A model generated the notes under the pieces. It was not told where the DNA came from and did no database searches. It worked only from the letters and a program-made list of their open reading frames with translations. Below are positions 33,838 to 40,923 of a stretch of 64,000 nucleotides of DNA, one piece after another. The stretch comes from Sphingobacterium sp. LZ7M1 (GTDB lineage: Bacteria > Bacteroidota > Bacteroidia > Sphingobacteriales > Sphingobacteriaceae): positions 4,278,001 to 4,342,000 of the forward strand of contig NZ_CP101134.1 of the NCBI RefSeq assembly GCF_024296865.1, read 5' to 3'. How positions within the stretch are numbered: position 1 is the stretch's first letter; the number at the start of each line of letters is the position of its first letter. A program made the position numbers and the translations under genes.

Positions 33838-33862
33838 TAAGCCCTGCAAATTGCAGGGCTTA
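33838..33862 (-). terminator. Intrinsic terminator of fabD
   Basis: A perfect 12-bp stem (33838-33849 with 33851-33862, core GCCCTGCAA) with a minimal loop lies 35 bases after the fabD stop. The minus-strand transcript continues into a U-rich stretch. Confidence 0.85.
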
Positions 33863-33896
33863 TATCTTCCTATTTAATAATAATTAATTTTTTATT

Positions 33897-34787
33897 TTAC
33901 TCAGCGATAGATGCTGAAGAAGTTGGGATCTGACGATTAACTTTCTTAACCAACCCCTGAAGCACCGTACCTGGTCCAACCTCTACAAAACTTTCAGCAC
34001 CATCTGCTAACATGGTCTCTACAGATTGTGTCCAACGTACTGCACCAGTCAATTGAGCAATCAGGTTATCTTTAATTGCTGTAGGATCTTGGTAAGGCAA
34101 TGCATCGTAGTTTTGATAAATAGGACAAACCGGAACTTGGATTTCAACATCCAAGATAGCAGCTTCCAATTCCTGTTTTGCTGCTTCCATCAATGGCGAG
34201 TGGAATGCACCACCTACGTTTAACTTTAAAGCACGTTTAGCACCTGCTTCCAATAGTTTTTCGCAAGCCTTGTCAACACCAGAAACAGATCCTGAAATAA
34301 CCAATTGTCCTGGACAGTTATAATTTGCTGCAACGACGATATCATCAACTTGTTCACAAACCTCTTCTACAATTACATCGTCCAAACCTAAGATAGCAGC
34401 CATGGTTCCCGGTTCCAATTCTGTTGCTTTTTGCATTGCATTAGCACGCTTAGAAACCAATTTCAATCCATCTTCAAAAGATAGTGCTCCTGCAGAAACC
34501 AATGCAGAGAATTCACCTAAGGAGTGTCCTGCAACCATTGCTGGCTGAAAGCTATCGCCCAAGGCCTTAGCTAAAATCACAGAATGCAAAAAGATAGCTG
34601 GTTGGGTTACTTTAGTTTGTTTCAGATCCTCTTCAGTTCCATTGAACATGATGTCGGTGATACGGAAGCCTAAAATTTCATTGGCTTTTTCGAATAAAGC
34701 CTTTGAATCTTCGTTTGAGTCGTATAAGTCCTTACCCATGCCCACAAATTGTGCGCCTTGGCCAGGAAAAATATATGCTGTTTTCAT
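33897..34787 (-). CDS. fabD: Malonyl-CoA:ACP transacylase
   Basis: Transfers malonyl from CoA to acyl carrier protein in fatty acid synthesis. The 296-residue protein begins with YIFPGQGAQFVGMGKDLY, holds the catalytic Ser in GHSLGEFSALVSAGAL (about residues 89-104), and has the FHSPLMEAA motif with the partner His. The ATG at 34787 (MKTAYIFPGQG) is the likely start; another ATG two codons earlier is possible. It follows the M16 peptidase gene by about 25-30 bases and is probably co-transcribed with it. Confidence 0.96.
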   Translation of the reverse strand: MKTAYIFPGQGAQFVGMGKDLYDSNEDSKALFEKANEILGFRITDIMFNGTEEDLKQTKVTQPAIFLHSVILAKALGDSFQPAMVAGHSLGEFSALVSAGALSFEDGLKLVSKRANAMQKATELEPGTMAAILGLDDVIVEEVCEQVDDIVVAANYNCPGQLVISGSVSGVDKACEKLLEAGAKRALKLNVGGAFHSPLMEAAKQELEAAILDVEIQVPVCPIYQNYDALPYQDPTAIKDNLIAQLTGAVRWTQSVETMLADGAESFVEVGPGTVLQGLVKKVNRQIPTSSASIAE

Positions 34788-34817
34788 ATGCATTAGTTTA
34801 ATTCAACAAAAATATAC

Positions 34818-36047
34818 TTAATCTTCAGGTAGAAAAGAAAGAGATGAAAGATTTTCTTTACTGAAAACCTCATTTGCTATATCTAAAATCTCTTTGGAGC
34901 TTACCAAATCAATTTTTTCAAATACTTCAGGTAGGCCAACAACACGATCATAATCTAAGATGTTTTTTGCTTCTGCGATCAATAGGCTCATCCTATTTTC
35001 TTCTGCGAGTGCAATCTGCCCCTTAAATTTATTCTTCGCCTTTTCTAGTGCCTGTGCACTCAATGCCTGTTCCTTTAATTTAGTCAATTCCTTATAAATC
35101 AACTTTAAGGTCTTGTCTACTTTTTCAGCATCCGTACCGAAATAGATACTGAACAAGCCAGTGTCTGAATAAAGACTGTAGTTGGATTCAATGGTATAAG
35201 CAATCCCGTATTTTTCACGGATATTGAGGTTCAGGATATTGGACATCCCATAGCCCCCTAATAGATTGTTCAATAGCAAGAGGCCAGTTTTTCTGTCATC
35301 ATGGATTCCAAAAGCTGGTCCACCTAATACTACATGGGCTTGATTGATGGGTCTTTCTTTTTCGATCAAAGCAACTTCGGGCTTTCGCATATCTTCAGCT
35401 GCATGAATCCATTGGTGATTATTTGGATTGCCAAAGCATTTATTGGCTATCTTGAGCACCTTTTTATCCGAGTAATTACCTGAAATGGCAATTACAATCT
35501 TGGAAGTGTCATAATGTTGGTCAATGAATCGCTTGATATCGTCTTGTTGAATAGCCTTTAAGTCCTCTTCAAGTCCGAGGATATTGTGGCCTAGTCCAGT
35601 GTCCTTGAAGACTTGATCTTCAAAATCATCCATAATGGACTCCTCAGGACTATCGAGATAGGATGCCATCTCATCCAAGATGACTTCTTTCTCCTTATCC
35701 ATCTCCTCCTCCGGAAATACGGAGTGAAATAGGATGTCTTCGAATAGGTCCAATGCCCTCTCGAGATAAGGATTTAAAAAAGAGGCATGTATACAAGTAT
35801 ATTCCTTGGTCGTATATGCGTTTAAGTCGCCCCCAACAGACTCCAATCGGTTTAAGATCTGATTGGTGCTCCTACGTTCCGTACGCTTGAATAACAGGTG
35901 TTCAATAAAATGAGCCGTTCCAAACTTACCAAACTCCTCATGCCTAGATCCGACATCCACAATCAAACAAATATGCGTTATGGAAGAGGAATGAGGCTGA
36001 AACAAAACTCGCAACCCGTTGTCAAGTTGGAATATCTTATGATCCAT
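34818..36047 (-). CDS. M16-family zinc metallopeptidase
   Basis: A 409-residue pitrilysin/processing-peptidase-type enzyme. The inverted zinc motif HxxEH is visible as HFIEHLLFK (about residues 45-53) after the GSRHEEFGKFGTAHF region, with the more distal Glu expected in KEVILDEMASYLDSPEE. The second half forms the non-catalytic M16 domain. No signal peptide is seen, so it is probably cytoplasmic. The substrate is unknown. A TACCTTTG promoter box lies 18 bases upstream, preceded by a heptanucleotide tract. Confidence 0.92.
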   Translation of the reverse strand: MDHKIFQLDNGLRVLFQPHSSSITHICLIVDVGSRHEEFGKFGTAHFIEHLLFKRTERRSTNQILNRLESVGGDLNAYTTKEYTCIHASFLNPYLERALDLFEDILFHSVFPEEEMDKEKEVILDEMASYLDSPEESIMDDFEDQVFKDTGLGHNILGLEEDLKAIQQDDIKRFIDQHYDTSKIVIAISGNYSDKKVLKIANKCFGNPNNHQWIHAAEDMRKPEVALIEKERPINQAHVVLGGPAFGIHDDRKTGLLLLNNLLGGYGMSNILNLNIREKYGIAYTIESNYSLYSDTGLFSIYFGTDAEKVDKTLKLIYKELTKLKEQALSAQALEKAKNKFKGQIALAEENRMSLLIAEAKNILDYDRVVGLPEVFEKIDLVSSKEILDIANEVFSKENLSSLSFLPED

Positions 36048-36064
36048 ATAGAAAAATTGAATGA

Positions 36065-36072
36065 CAAAGGTA
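36065..36072 (-). promoter_or_regulatory. -7 promoter element of the M16 peptidase-fabD unit
   Basis: The minus strand reads TACCTTTG, an exact TAnnTTTG match. The usual -33 region falls at or beside the heptanucleotide tract at 36083-36110. Confidence 0.55.
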
Positions 36073-36082
36073 TGGAATAGTA

Positions 36083-36110
36083 TTGAGATGTGAGATGTGA
36101 GATATGAGAG
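36083..36110. repeat. Heptanucleotide repeat tract (TGAGATN)
   Basis: Four 7-bp units: TTGAGATG, TGAGATG, TGAGATA, TGAGAG in phase. It sits 10 bases upstream of the -7 box of the M16 peptidase gene. Confidence 0.75.
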
Positions 36111-36187
36111 GACGATAAAGCGGCAAAGCAGAATGAAAAATCATTATATATTAATAATCAAGGAAGTTTAAATTCCTTATTCAAAAA

Positions 36188-36212
36188 AAGGTCAGGGAAA
36201 ATCCCTGACCTT
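36188..36212 (-). terminator. Intrinsic terminator of the beta-barrel protein gene
   Basis: AAGGTCAGGG (36188-36197) pairs with CCCTGACCTT (36203-36212) around AAAAT. The minus-strand transcript runs into seven U residues (36183-36189). It lies about 80 bases after the stop at 36291. Confidence 0.9.
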
Positions 36213-36254
36213 ATATGTTAGAAATAATCTTCAGACATGATTTTGAGTCCTTTT

Positions 36255-36285
36255 CTCAATTCTTATATCTCAATACTCAAATCTA
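36255..36285. repeat. Heptanucleotide repeat tract (CTCANNT type)
   Basis: Degenerate 7-bp units CTCAATT, CTTATAT, CTCAATA, CTCAAAT. It is in the opposite orientation to the 36083 tract and flanks the terminator on the other side, 5 bases from the stop of the beta-barrel gene. Confidence 0.6.
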
Positions 36286-36290
36286 TTTTA

Positions 36291-39131
36291 CTACATCCTA
36301 GGTCTTCTCATTCCTGGAGGCATGCCGTCGTTGTCGGTTGGTGCTACTCCGGAGAATTTTTGAAGCTTGAATGTGAATGTAAGCATGAAGTAACGACCTA
36401 GGCGGTTTGTTTGCCTGTCGATGGTCATGTTTTCTTGAACGGTCCTTGAAAGGTTGGTTTGCTCATTCAGTAAGTCGAATGCTTGGAAACGGATGGTTCC
36501 GCGTTGGCCCTTCAAAAGTCTTTGTTCGATGTAAGAATTGATGATAAATGGATTGGCATTTGTCAATGGTCCATATCCACTATTGAATGACTTGGAAAGG
36601 TCAGCACCAAATATGGTAGTAGGCGTGATGTTCACCGATCCTATCAAGGTAGGTGTCCAAGAAGAAACGTTATTGTTAAAATCACCAAGTGAGTTTCTCG
36701 TGTAGTTATACGAGTATCTTACTCCTGGGTTCAATTCAAAGTTTTCAGATGGATTGTATCTGAACATCAATCCTTGCATAAATACCCAGTTGTTGGAAAT
36801 ATTCTTCATCCCTTCGGTCGCACTCAATTCCCTAGCGGTATAGGAAATGTTCTTGTTATAGCTCACCCCTCCCATCAACATCAAGTTGTAGGTTTTTTCC
36901 TTCAGCGATTTTCCGAAGTGGTAAAATGAGTTTAGGTTATATACCGGATCTTCTTCATTCAGGTACCTAGTTTCGGAAATCAAACCACCTGTAGGATTGT
37001 TTTCGCGTTTTACGAAAGATACGATCTTATCTGAAGTCAAGTTACCATTAACCATCGCAAAGAAAGTGTTCCCTTTTTGGAAATCGCCTCCACGGAACCT
37101 CAACATCATCCTATGTCTGAATTCAGGATTCAGGTTCGGGTTACCATAAACGATGTTGGTAGAAGAGTTTCCGACCGCATAAGGAAGAATCTGATTGATA
37201 TTAGGTTCTGTCGAAGACCCATTATAATTGATGCTCAGGTTCTTTTGTCTAGAGAACTTATATTCAAATCTTGCAATAGGCATCCAGTTCAGGTTTGAAC
37301 GATCGATAATTGCATTATCTGCATCGCTGGAGGCCGTACCTTTTAATAGTGACGGCAGAACCGCAGCACCAATGGAGTATTTTACCTTATCGTTTTCAAA
37401 AGCATAATTTGCTCCAATTCTATGTGTGGTAAAAGAATAATCTTGATCGTAGTGATAATTAAGGATACGATCATCTAAATTAGGTAATGCATCACCTTCT
37501 TCATCAAAGGCATCCTGATTCTGTTTATTGTTATAATTGTTTTTATTGAAATCGTACTGGATTTCAATCTTTCCATGTTGGGATACTGGTTCTAGATATG
37601 ATACACTAGCCCCTGCATTCCAACTTTTGTTGTTGACTTCACGGATAGTTTGTTCATAGATTTCAGCCATGCTGGTATTGGCGTTGTTAGGATCTTGTAT
37701 TAAGCGATCCAATACGCCTTGGTAATCCTGGGTAGTAGCGGCATTGTCATAATTGAAGTTCATGAAGAAATTCCTTCCCCTATCATTTAATTTTCTATTA
37801 TAAAGACCACTGATACCAAACCTAGGTGCATCCAAGCTTCCACTTTCTACCCTATTATCCCGGGTTTCCGTATTTTCTTGGAAATCAAACCAGTTACTAA
37901 CAGAATTTGAGTTTGAAGTAGTTCCAGAAAACCCTACCTGAGGTGTTAATTTTATATAATCCTTGTCTGAGATATTCCATTCTAAATTAGCTTCAAAGCG
38001 ATGGCTTGAAACAATATTATTTGCAGTGGAGTCAGAACTTTGCTCCAGGTTACCACCATCAGCACCCATGATATAGTTTGTCAAACTATTCGTCAATGTT
38101 GTATTATCATCCCGACCAAAAGAGTAGCTACCATATACTTTAAGCGTTTCAGAGAAGTCATGACGGATATTGACCCCGATGGATCCAACATCAGTTAGAC
38201 CCGATGCGCCGCCAAACATTCCACCGCCACCGCCCGGTCGGCCACCACCACCTTGACGCATCCTTGCACCACCGCCAATGGTACGGAAGTCAAACAGGGA
38301 CGCATTCACGTTGTTTAGGTTACCCAAGATTGAGACTTGAGTTTTATCGGTCATCCCCATCCACATACCTGTTGCTTGGTATCGATCTTCAGAACCGTAC
38401 CCGGCACGAAGGGTTGTCATAAAGCCTTTATTATATTTAGGGTCAATTTGGATATTGATGATCTTTTCCGATTCACCAGATTTATTTCCGGTCACATTGG
38501 CCATGTCACCATAGTCATCTACAACCTGAATTTTTTCGATAATATTGGCCGGAAGGTTTTGGGTAGCGGTTTTGACGTCTCCACCGAAAAAGTCTTTCCC
38601 GTTGATCCTGACTTTGGTTACAGTTTCACCTTGGGCCGTTACGTTTCCGTCTTTGTCGACTTCAACCCCCTGTAATTTCTTAAGGGCGTCTTCAGCAACT
38701 GATCCTTCGCGGAGTTTGAGGTCTTTGGTAGAGTATTCTACGGTATCCCCCTTTACCTGAACAGTCAGTACGCCTTGGATCACCACCTCTTCGATCTGGT
38801 TTTCATTGACGGCCAATTCAAAGCTAGGGATTTGGATTTCCTTTTGCCCTTCAGGAAAGTCCACTTCCTTTTCAAAAGGTGAGAAGCCTAGGCTGCTTAC
38901 CCTGATCTTAAATTTGGTGGCTTTAACATTTTCAAAGGTATAGAAACCAGCATTGGTAGAGCTAGTTGCTATGGTGTCAGATGCCGTTATCAACCGCACT
39001 GACGCTCCTGATATGGGTCTTGATTCGGTATCCCGAAGCATCCCAGATACGACACGGCCAGATTGACCGTATACGGTAATTCCCATTGCCATGAAGCATA
39101 AGCATATCAAGGCTTTCAATAATCTATCCAT
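36291..39131 (-). CDS. Outer-membrane beta-barrel protein with CarboxypepD_reg domain (TonB-receptor-like)
   Basis: A 946-residue outer-membrane protein. It has a signal peptide (cleavage near VYGQS, residue 23), a CarboxypepD_reg-like domain (about 26-115, VSGMLRDTESRPISGASVRL), a plug-like segment (VVIQGVLTVQVKGDTVEYS to about residue 230), and a large barrel related to the OMP_b-brl_3 group. Residues 286-309 are a Gly/Arg-rich low-complexity loop that interrupts the barrel. The C-terminus ends in a Met/Pro/Arg-rich tail rather than an aromatic residue. Function and cargo are unknown. It follows the CBM9-like gene by 18 bases, so the two are likely co-expressed. Confidence 0.88.
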   Translation of the reverse strand: MDRLLKALICLCFMAMGITVYGQSGRVVSGMLRDTESRPISGASVRLITASDTIATSSTNAGFYTFENVKATKFKIRVSSLGFSPFEKEVDFPEGQKEIQIPSFELAVNENQIEEVVIQGVLTVQVKGDTVEYSTKDLKLREGSVAEDALKKLQGVEVDKDGNVTAQGETVTKVRINGKDFFGGDVKTATQNLPANIIEKIQVVDDYGDMANVTGNKSGESEKIINIQIDPKYNKGFMTTLRAGYGSEDRYQATGMWMGMTDKTQVSILGNLNNVNASLFDFRTIGGGARMRQGGGGRPGGGGGMFGGASGLTDVGSIGVNIRHDFSETLKVYGSYSFGRDDNTTLTNSLTNYIMGADGGNLEQSSDSTANNIVSSHRFEANLEWNISDKDYIKLTPQVGFSGTTSNSNSVSNWFDFQENTETRDNRVESGSLDAPRFGISGLYNRKLNDRGRNFFMNFNYDNAATTQDYQGVLDRLIQDPNNANTSMAEIYEQTIREVNNKSWNAGASVSYLEPVSQHGKIEIQYDFNKNNYNNKQNQDAFDEEGDALPNLDDRILNYHYDQDYSFTTHRIGANYAFENDKVKYSIGAAVLPSLLKGTASSDADNAIIDRSNLNWMPIARFEYKFSRQKNLSINYNGSSTEPNINQILPYAVGNSSTNIVYGNPNLNPEFRHRMMLRFRGGDFQKGNTFFAMVNGNLTSDKIVSFVKRENNPTGGLISETRYLNEEDPVYNLNSFYHFGKSLKEKTYNLMLMGGVSYNKNISYTARELSATEGMKNISNNWVFMQGLMFRYNPSENFELNPGVRYSYNYTRNSLGDFNNNVSSWTPTLIGSVNITPTTIFGADLSKSFNSGYGPLTNANPFIINSYIEQRLLKGQRGTIRFQAFDLLNEQTNLSRTVQENMTIDRQTNRLGRYFMLTFTFKLQKFSGVAPTDNDGMPPGMRRPRM

Positions 39132-39149
39132 ATATCAATTAAACTAATT

Positions 39150-39881
39150 CTAGTTCAGCGTCCCTAAGATCCAAGCATCTATCTTGGTCTTATACGGACT
39201 TTTAACCGTTGGGCTGTATCGACCGTACATCGATCCCCTGGGGTCAGGTCTGCTTTTGATAGTTTTCTGTAATATGGTAAATCTATTGTTAATCATGATT
39301 TGGATAGCAACTGGATCTTTAAGATCCTTGATACCAATTGATTGAATCGGAATTTTTGATTCATAAACCAAAACATCATTGTCCATCAATTTTGCTAGTG
39401 CCAGCACGCCATACGTGTTTTCGAATGACAGCCTACCATCTACAATCCGAGCAAAACCCTTCACGCCATACCCCCTGCTTCGCTTGATCAACTCTTCGCG
39501 AACATTCATATTCGGGAGGTTTTCATCGTTTACCATTGCTCTGACTGACTCGCTGTCTGGAATCGGAAAGATTAAAATGGCCCCATCTTTCTTTTTTCCT
39601 TCAGGGTTGATATTCACGATGATACCATTTCGAGCTGCTTCCTGTTGCAAGGCAAGGTTCTTGATTTGAACTGCGGTGTACAGATAGTTAGCGTCGTTTG
39701 TAACAGCAAAGCTCCAGCTGGAATCTTGACCTATTACAGATAGCTGATTTTCCCATTCCTTGAGGTCTCCGTCGACCTGGACTTGGAAAGTGGGTAAAAT
39801 AGCATATCGGTCTTTTTTCTTCTGCGCCAACAAGTTTGAACTAGCAAAGATTAGAATGGCAATAATGATATTCCTTTTCAT
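39150..39881 (-). CDS. Secreted protein with CBM9/DOMON-like fold
   Basis: A 243-residue protein with a signal peptide (cleavage near LLAQK). The segment from VQVDGDLKEWENQL through SWSFAVTNDANYLYTAVQIKN and NGIIVNINPEGKKK resembles the carbohydrate-binding family 9-like domain found in Bacteroidota secreted proteins, with its DGDLKEW start. The binding partner is unknown. The ATG at 39881 (MKRNIIIAIL) is chosen over a TTG three codons upstream. It is the first gene of a pair with the beta-barrel protein. Confidence 0.75.
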   Translation of the reverse strand: MKRNIIIAILIFASSNLLAQKKKDRYAILPTFQVQVDGDLKEWENQLSVIGQDSSWSFAVTNDANYLYTAVQIKNLALQQEAARNGIIVNINPEGKKKDGAILIFPIPDSESVRAMVNDENLPNMNVREELIKRSRGYGVKGFARIVDGRLSFENTYGVLALAKLMDNDVLVYESKIPIQSIGIKDLKDPVAIQIMINNRFTILQKTIKSRPDPRGSMYGRYSPTVKSPYKTKIDAWILGTLN

Positions 39882-40018
39882 ACAATTCAAGTAATCTTGT
39901 ATTTACCAGCAGTATAAGAAAAAAATTTATATTCCCGAATACATAGCAAAGAAAAACACAAGAAGTGTAAATTAGTGTAAAACGAGGTTAATCACGGAGT
40001 TGTTACATTTCTTTGGGG

Positions 40019-40163
40019 TAGTATTTAGTATAAAGTATTTAGTATTTAGACTCTGGCTTCGGCCAGATTTTCAATGATTTTGACAAGTGTTTCTTATCTA
40101 ATAAATAAGTGATCTATTGTAGACGGACCTATCTAAATACTAAATACTAACTACTAAATACTA
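40019..40163. repeat. Large inverted repeat built from heptanucleotide units
   Basis: The left arm, 40019-40050, is a run of TAGTATT-type 7-mers. The right arm, 40132-40163, is a run of TAAATAC-type 7-mers. The two 32-base arms are complementary at 29 of 32 positions and enclose an 81-base spacer with a small CTGGC-TTCG-GCCAG hairpin. The element fills the space between the divergent CBM9-like gene and rnhB. Confidence 0.85.
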
Positions 40164-40169
40164 CCTTTA
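40162..40169 (+). promoter_or_regulatory. Possible -7 promoter element of rnhB
   Basis: TACCTTTA is one base from TAnnTTTG and ends 4 bases before the rnhB ATG, directly after the right heptamer arm. If used, the mRNA would be leaderless or nearly so. Confidence 0.35.
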
Positions 40170-40173
40170 CAGC

Positions 40174-40782
40174 ATGAATTCAATTACTTTACTTTCAACT
40201 TTTCAGCGGGACTTTATTGAAGCGGGATGTGATGAGGCTGGCCGAGGTTGTTTGGCAGGGCCTGTATTTGCAGCGGCTGTGGTATTTCCGGCGGATTATT
40301 GTAATCCCGTATTGAATGATTCCAAGAAGCTCTCGGAGAAGAAACGCATGGAATTAAGGCCAATTATTGAGCAGGAAGCCTTGGCTTATGCCGTTGCGAG
40401 TGTTTCGGCTGAAGAGATTGATAAGATCAATATCCATAAAGCCTCTTATTTGGCGATGCACAAGGCTTTAGATATGCTTGCTGTGAAACCAGGTTTCCTG
40501 ATCATTGATGGCAATAAATTTATTCCTTATCCCAATGTGCCTCATTCCTGTATAATAAAGGGTGATGGCAAGTACCTCTCCATTGCGGCAGCTTCGATCT
40601 TGGCAAAGACCTATCGCGATGAGTACATGGAAAACATTGCTGTTGATTATCCAGATTATGATTGGATGCAGAATAAAGGCTACCCGACCATAAAACATAG
40701 GCAAGCGGTCTTAAAGTTGGGGTTGACCCCTCACCATAGAAAAACCTTTAGGGTCACTGATCCGCAGTTGACCTTGTTTTAG
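40174..40782 (+). CDS. rnhB: Ribonuclease HII
   Basis: Removes ribonucleotides from RNA-DNA hybrids. The 202-residue protein has the type 2 RNase H signature GCDEAGRGCLAGPVFAAAVV (about residues 13-32, with the catalytic Asp-Glu pair), LNDSKKLSEKKR, and an Asp in the later LIIDGNKF block. A typical C-terminal HHRKTFRV ends the core. It is a single gene in convergent orientation to the YfhO-like gene, and starts at an ATG directly after the heptamer inverted repeat. Confidence 0.96.
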   Translation: MNSITLLSTFQRDFIEAGCDEAGRGCLAGPVFAAAVVFPADYCNPVLNDSKKLSEKKRMELRPIIEQEALAYAVASVSAEEIDKINIHKASYLAMHKALDMLAVKPGFLIIDGNKFIPYPNVPHSCIIKGDGKYLSIAAASILAKTYRDEYMENIAVDYPDYDWMQNKGYPTIKHRQAVLKLGLTPHHRKTFRVTDPQLTLF

Positions 40783-40870
40783 GGGATATATTTTCCCTTT
40801 GCTATGGGAACACCAAGACTCCGCAGAGTAAGACTTAACACGCTGGCTGAGCATTCTAAGATAAAAGCAA

Positions 40871-40905
40871 AAAAAGGAGATTCTCTAATAAAGAATCTCC
40901 TTTTT
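40871..40905. terminator. Bidirectional intrinsic terminator
   Basis: A perfect 14-bp stem (40871-40884 with 40892-40905, core GGAGATTCT) with A and T runs on the two sides lies between the converging rnhB and YfhO-like genes. Confidence 0.92.
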
Positions 40906-40923
40906 TTATACGCTTAAGCCGTT

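Noticed and set aside
40019..40163. CRISPR array
   Set aside because: The repeats are 7-bp tandem units without unique spacers, and no cas genes are present in the window.
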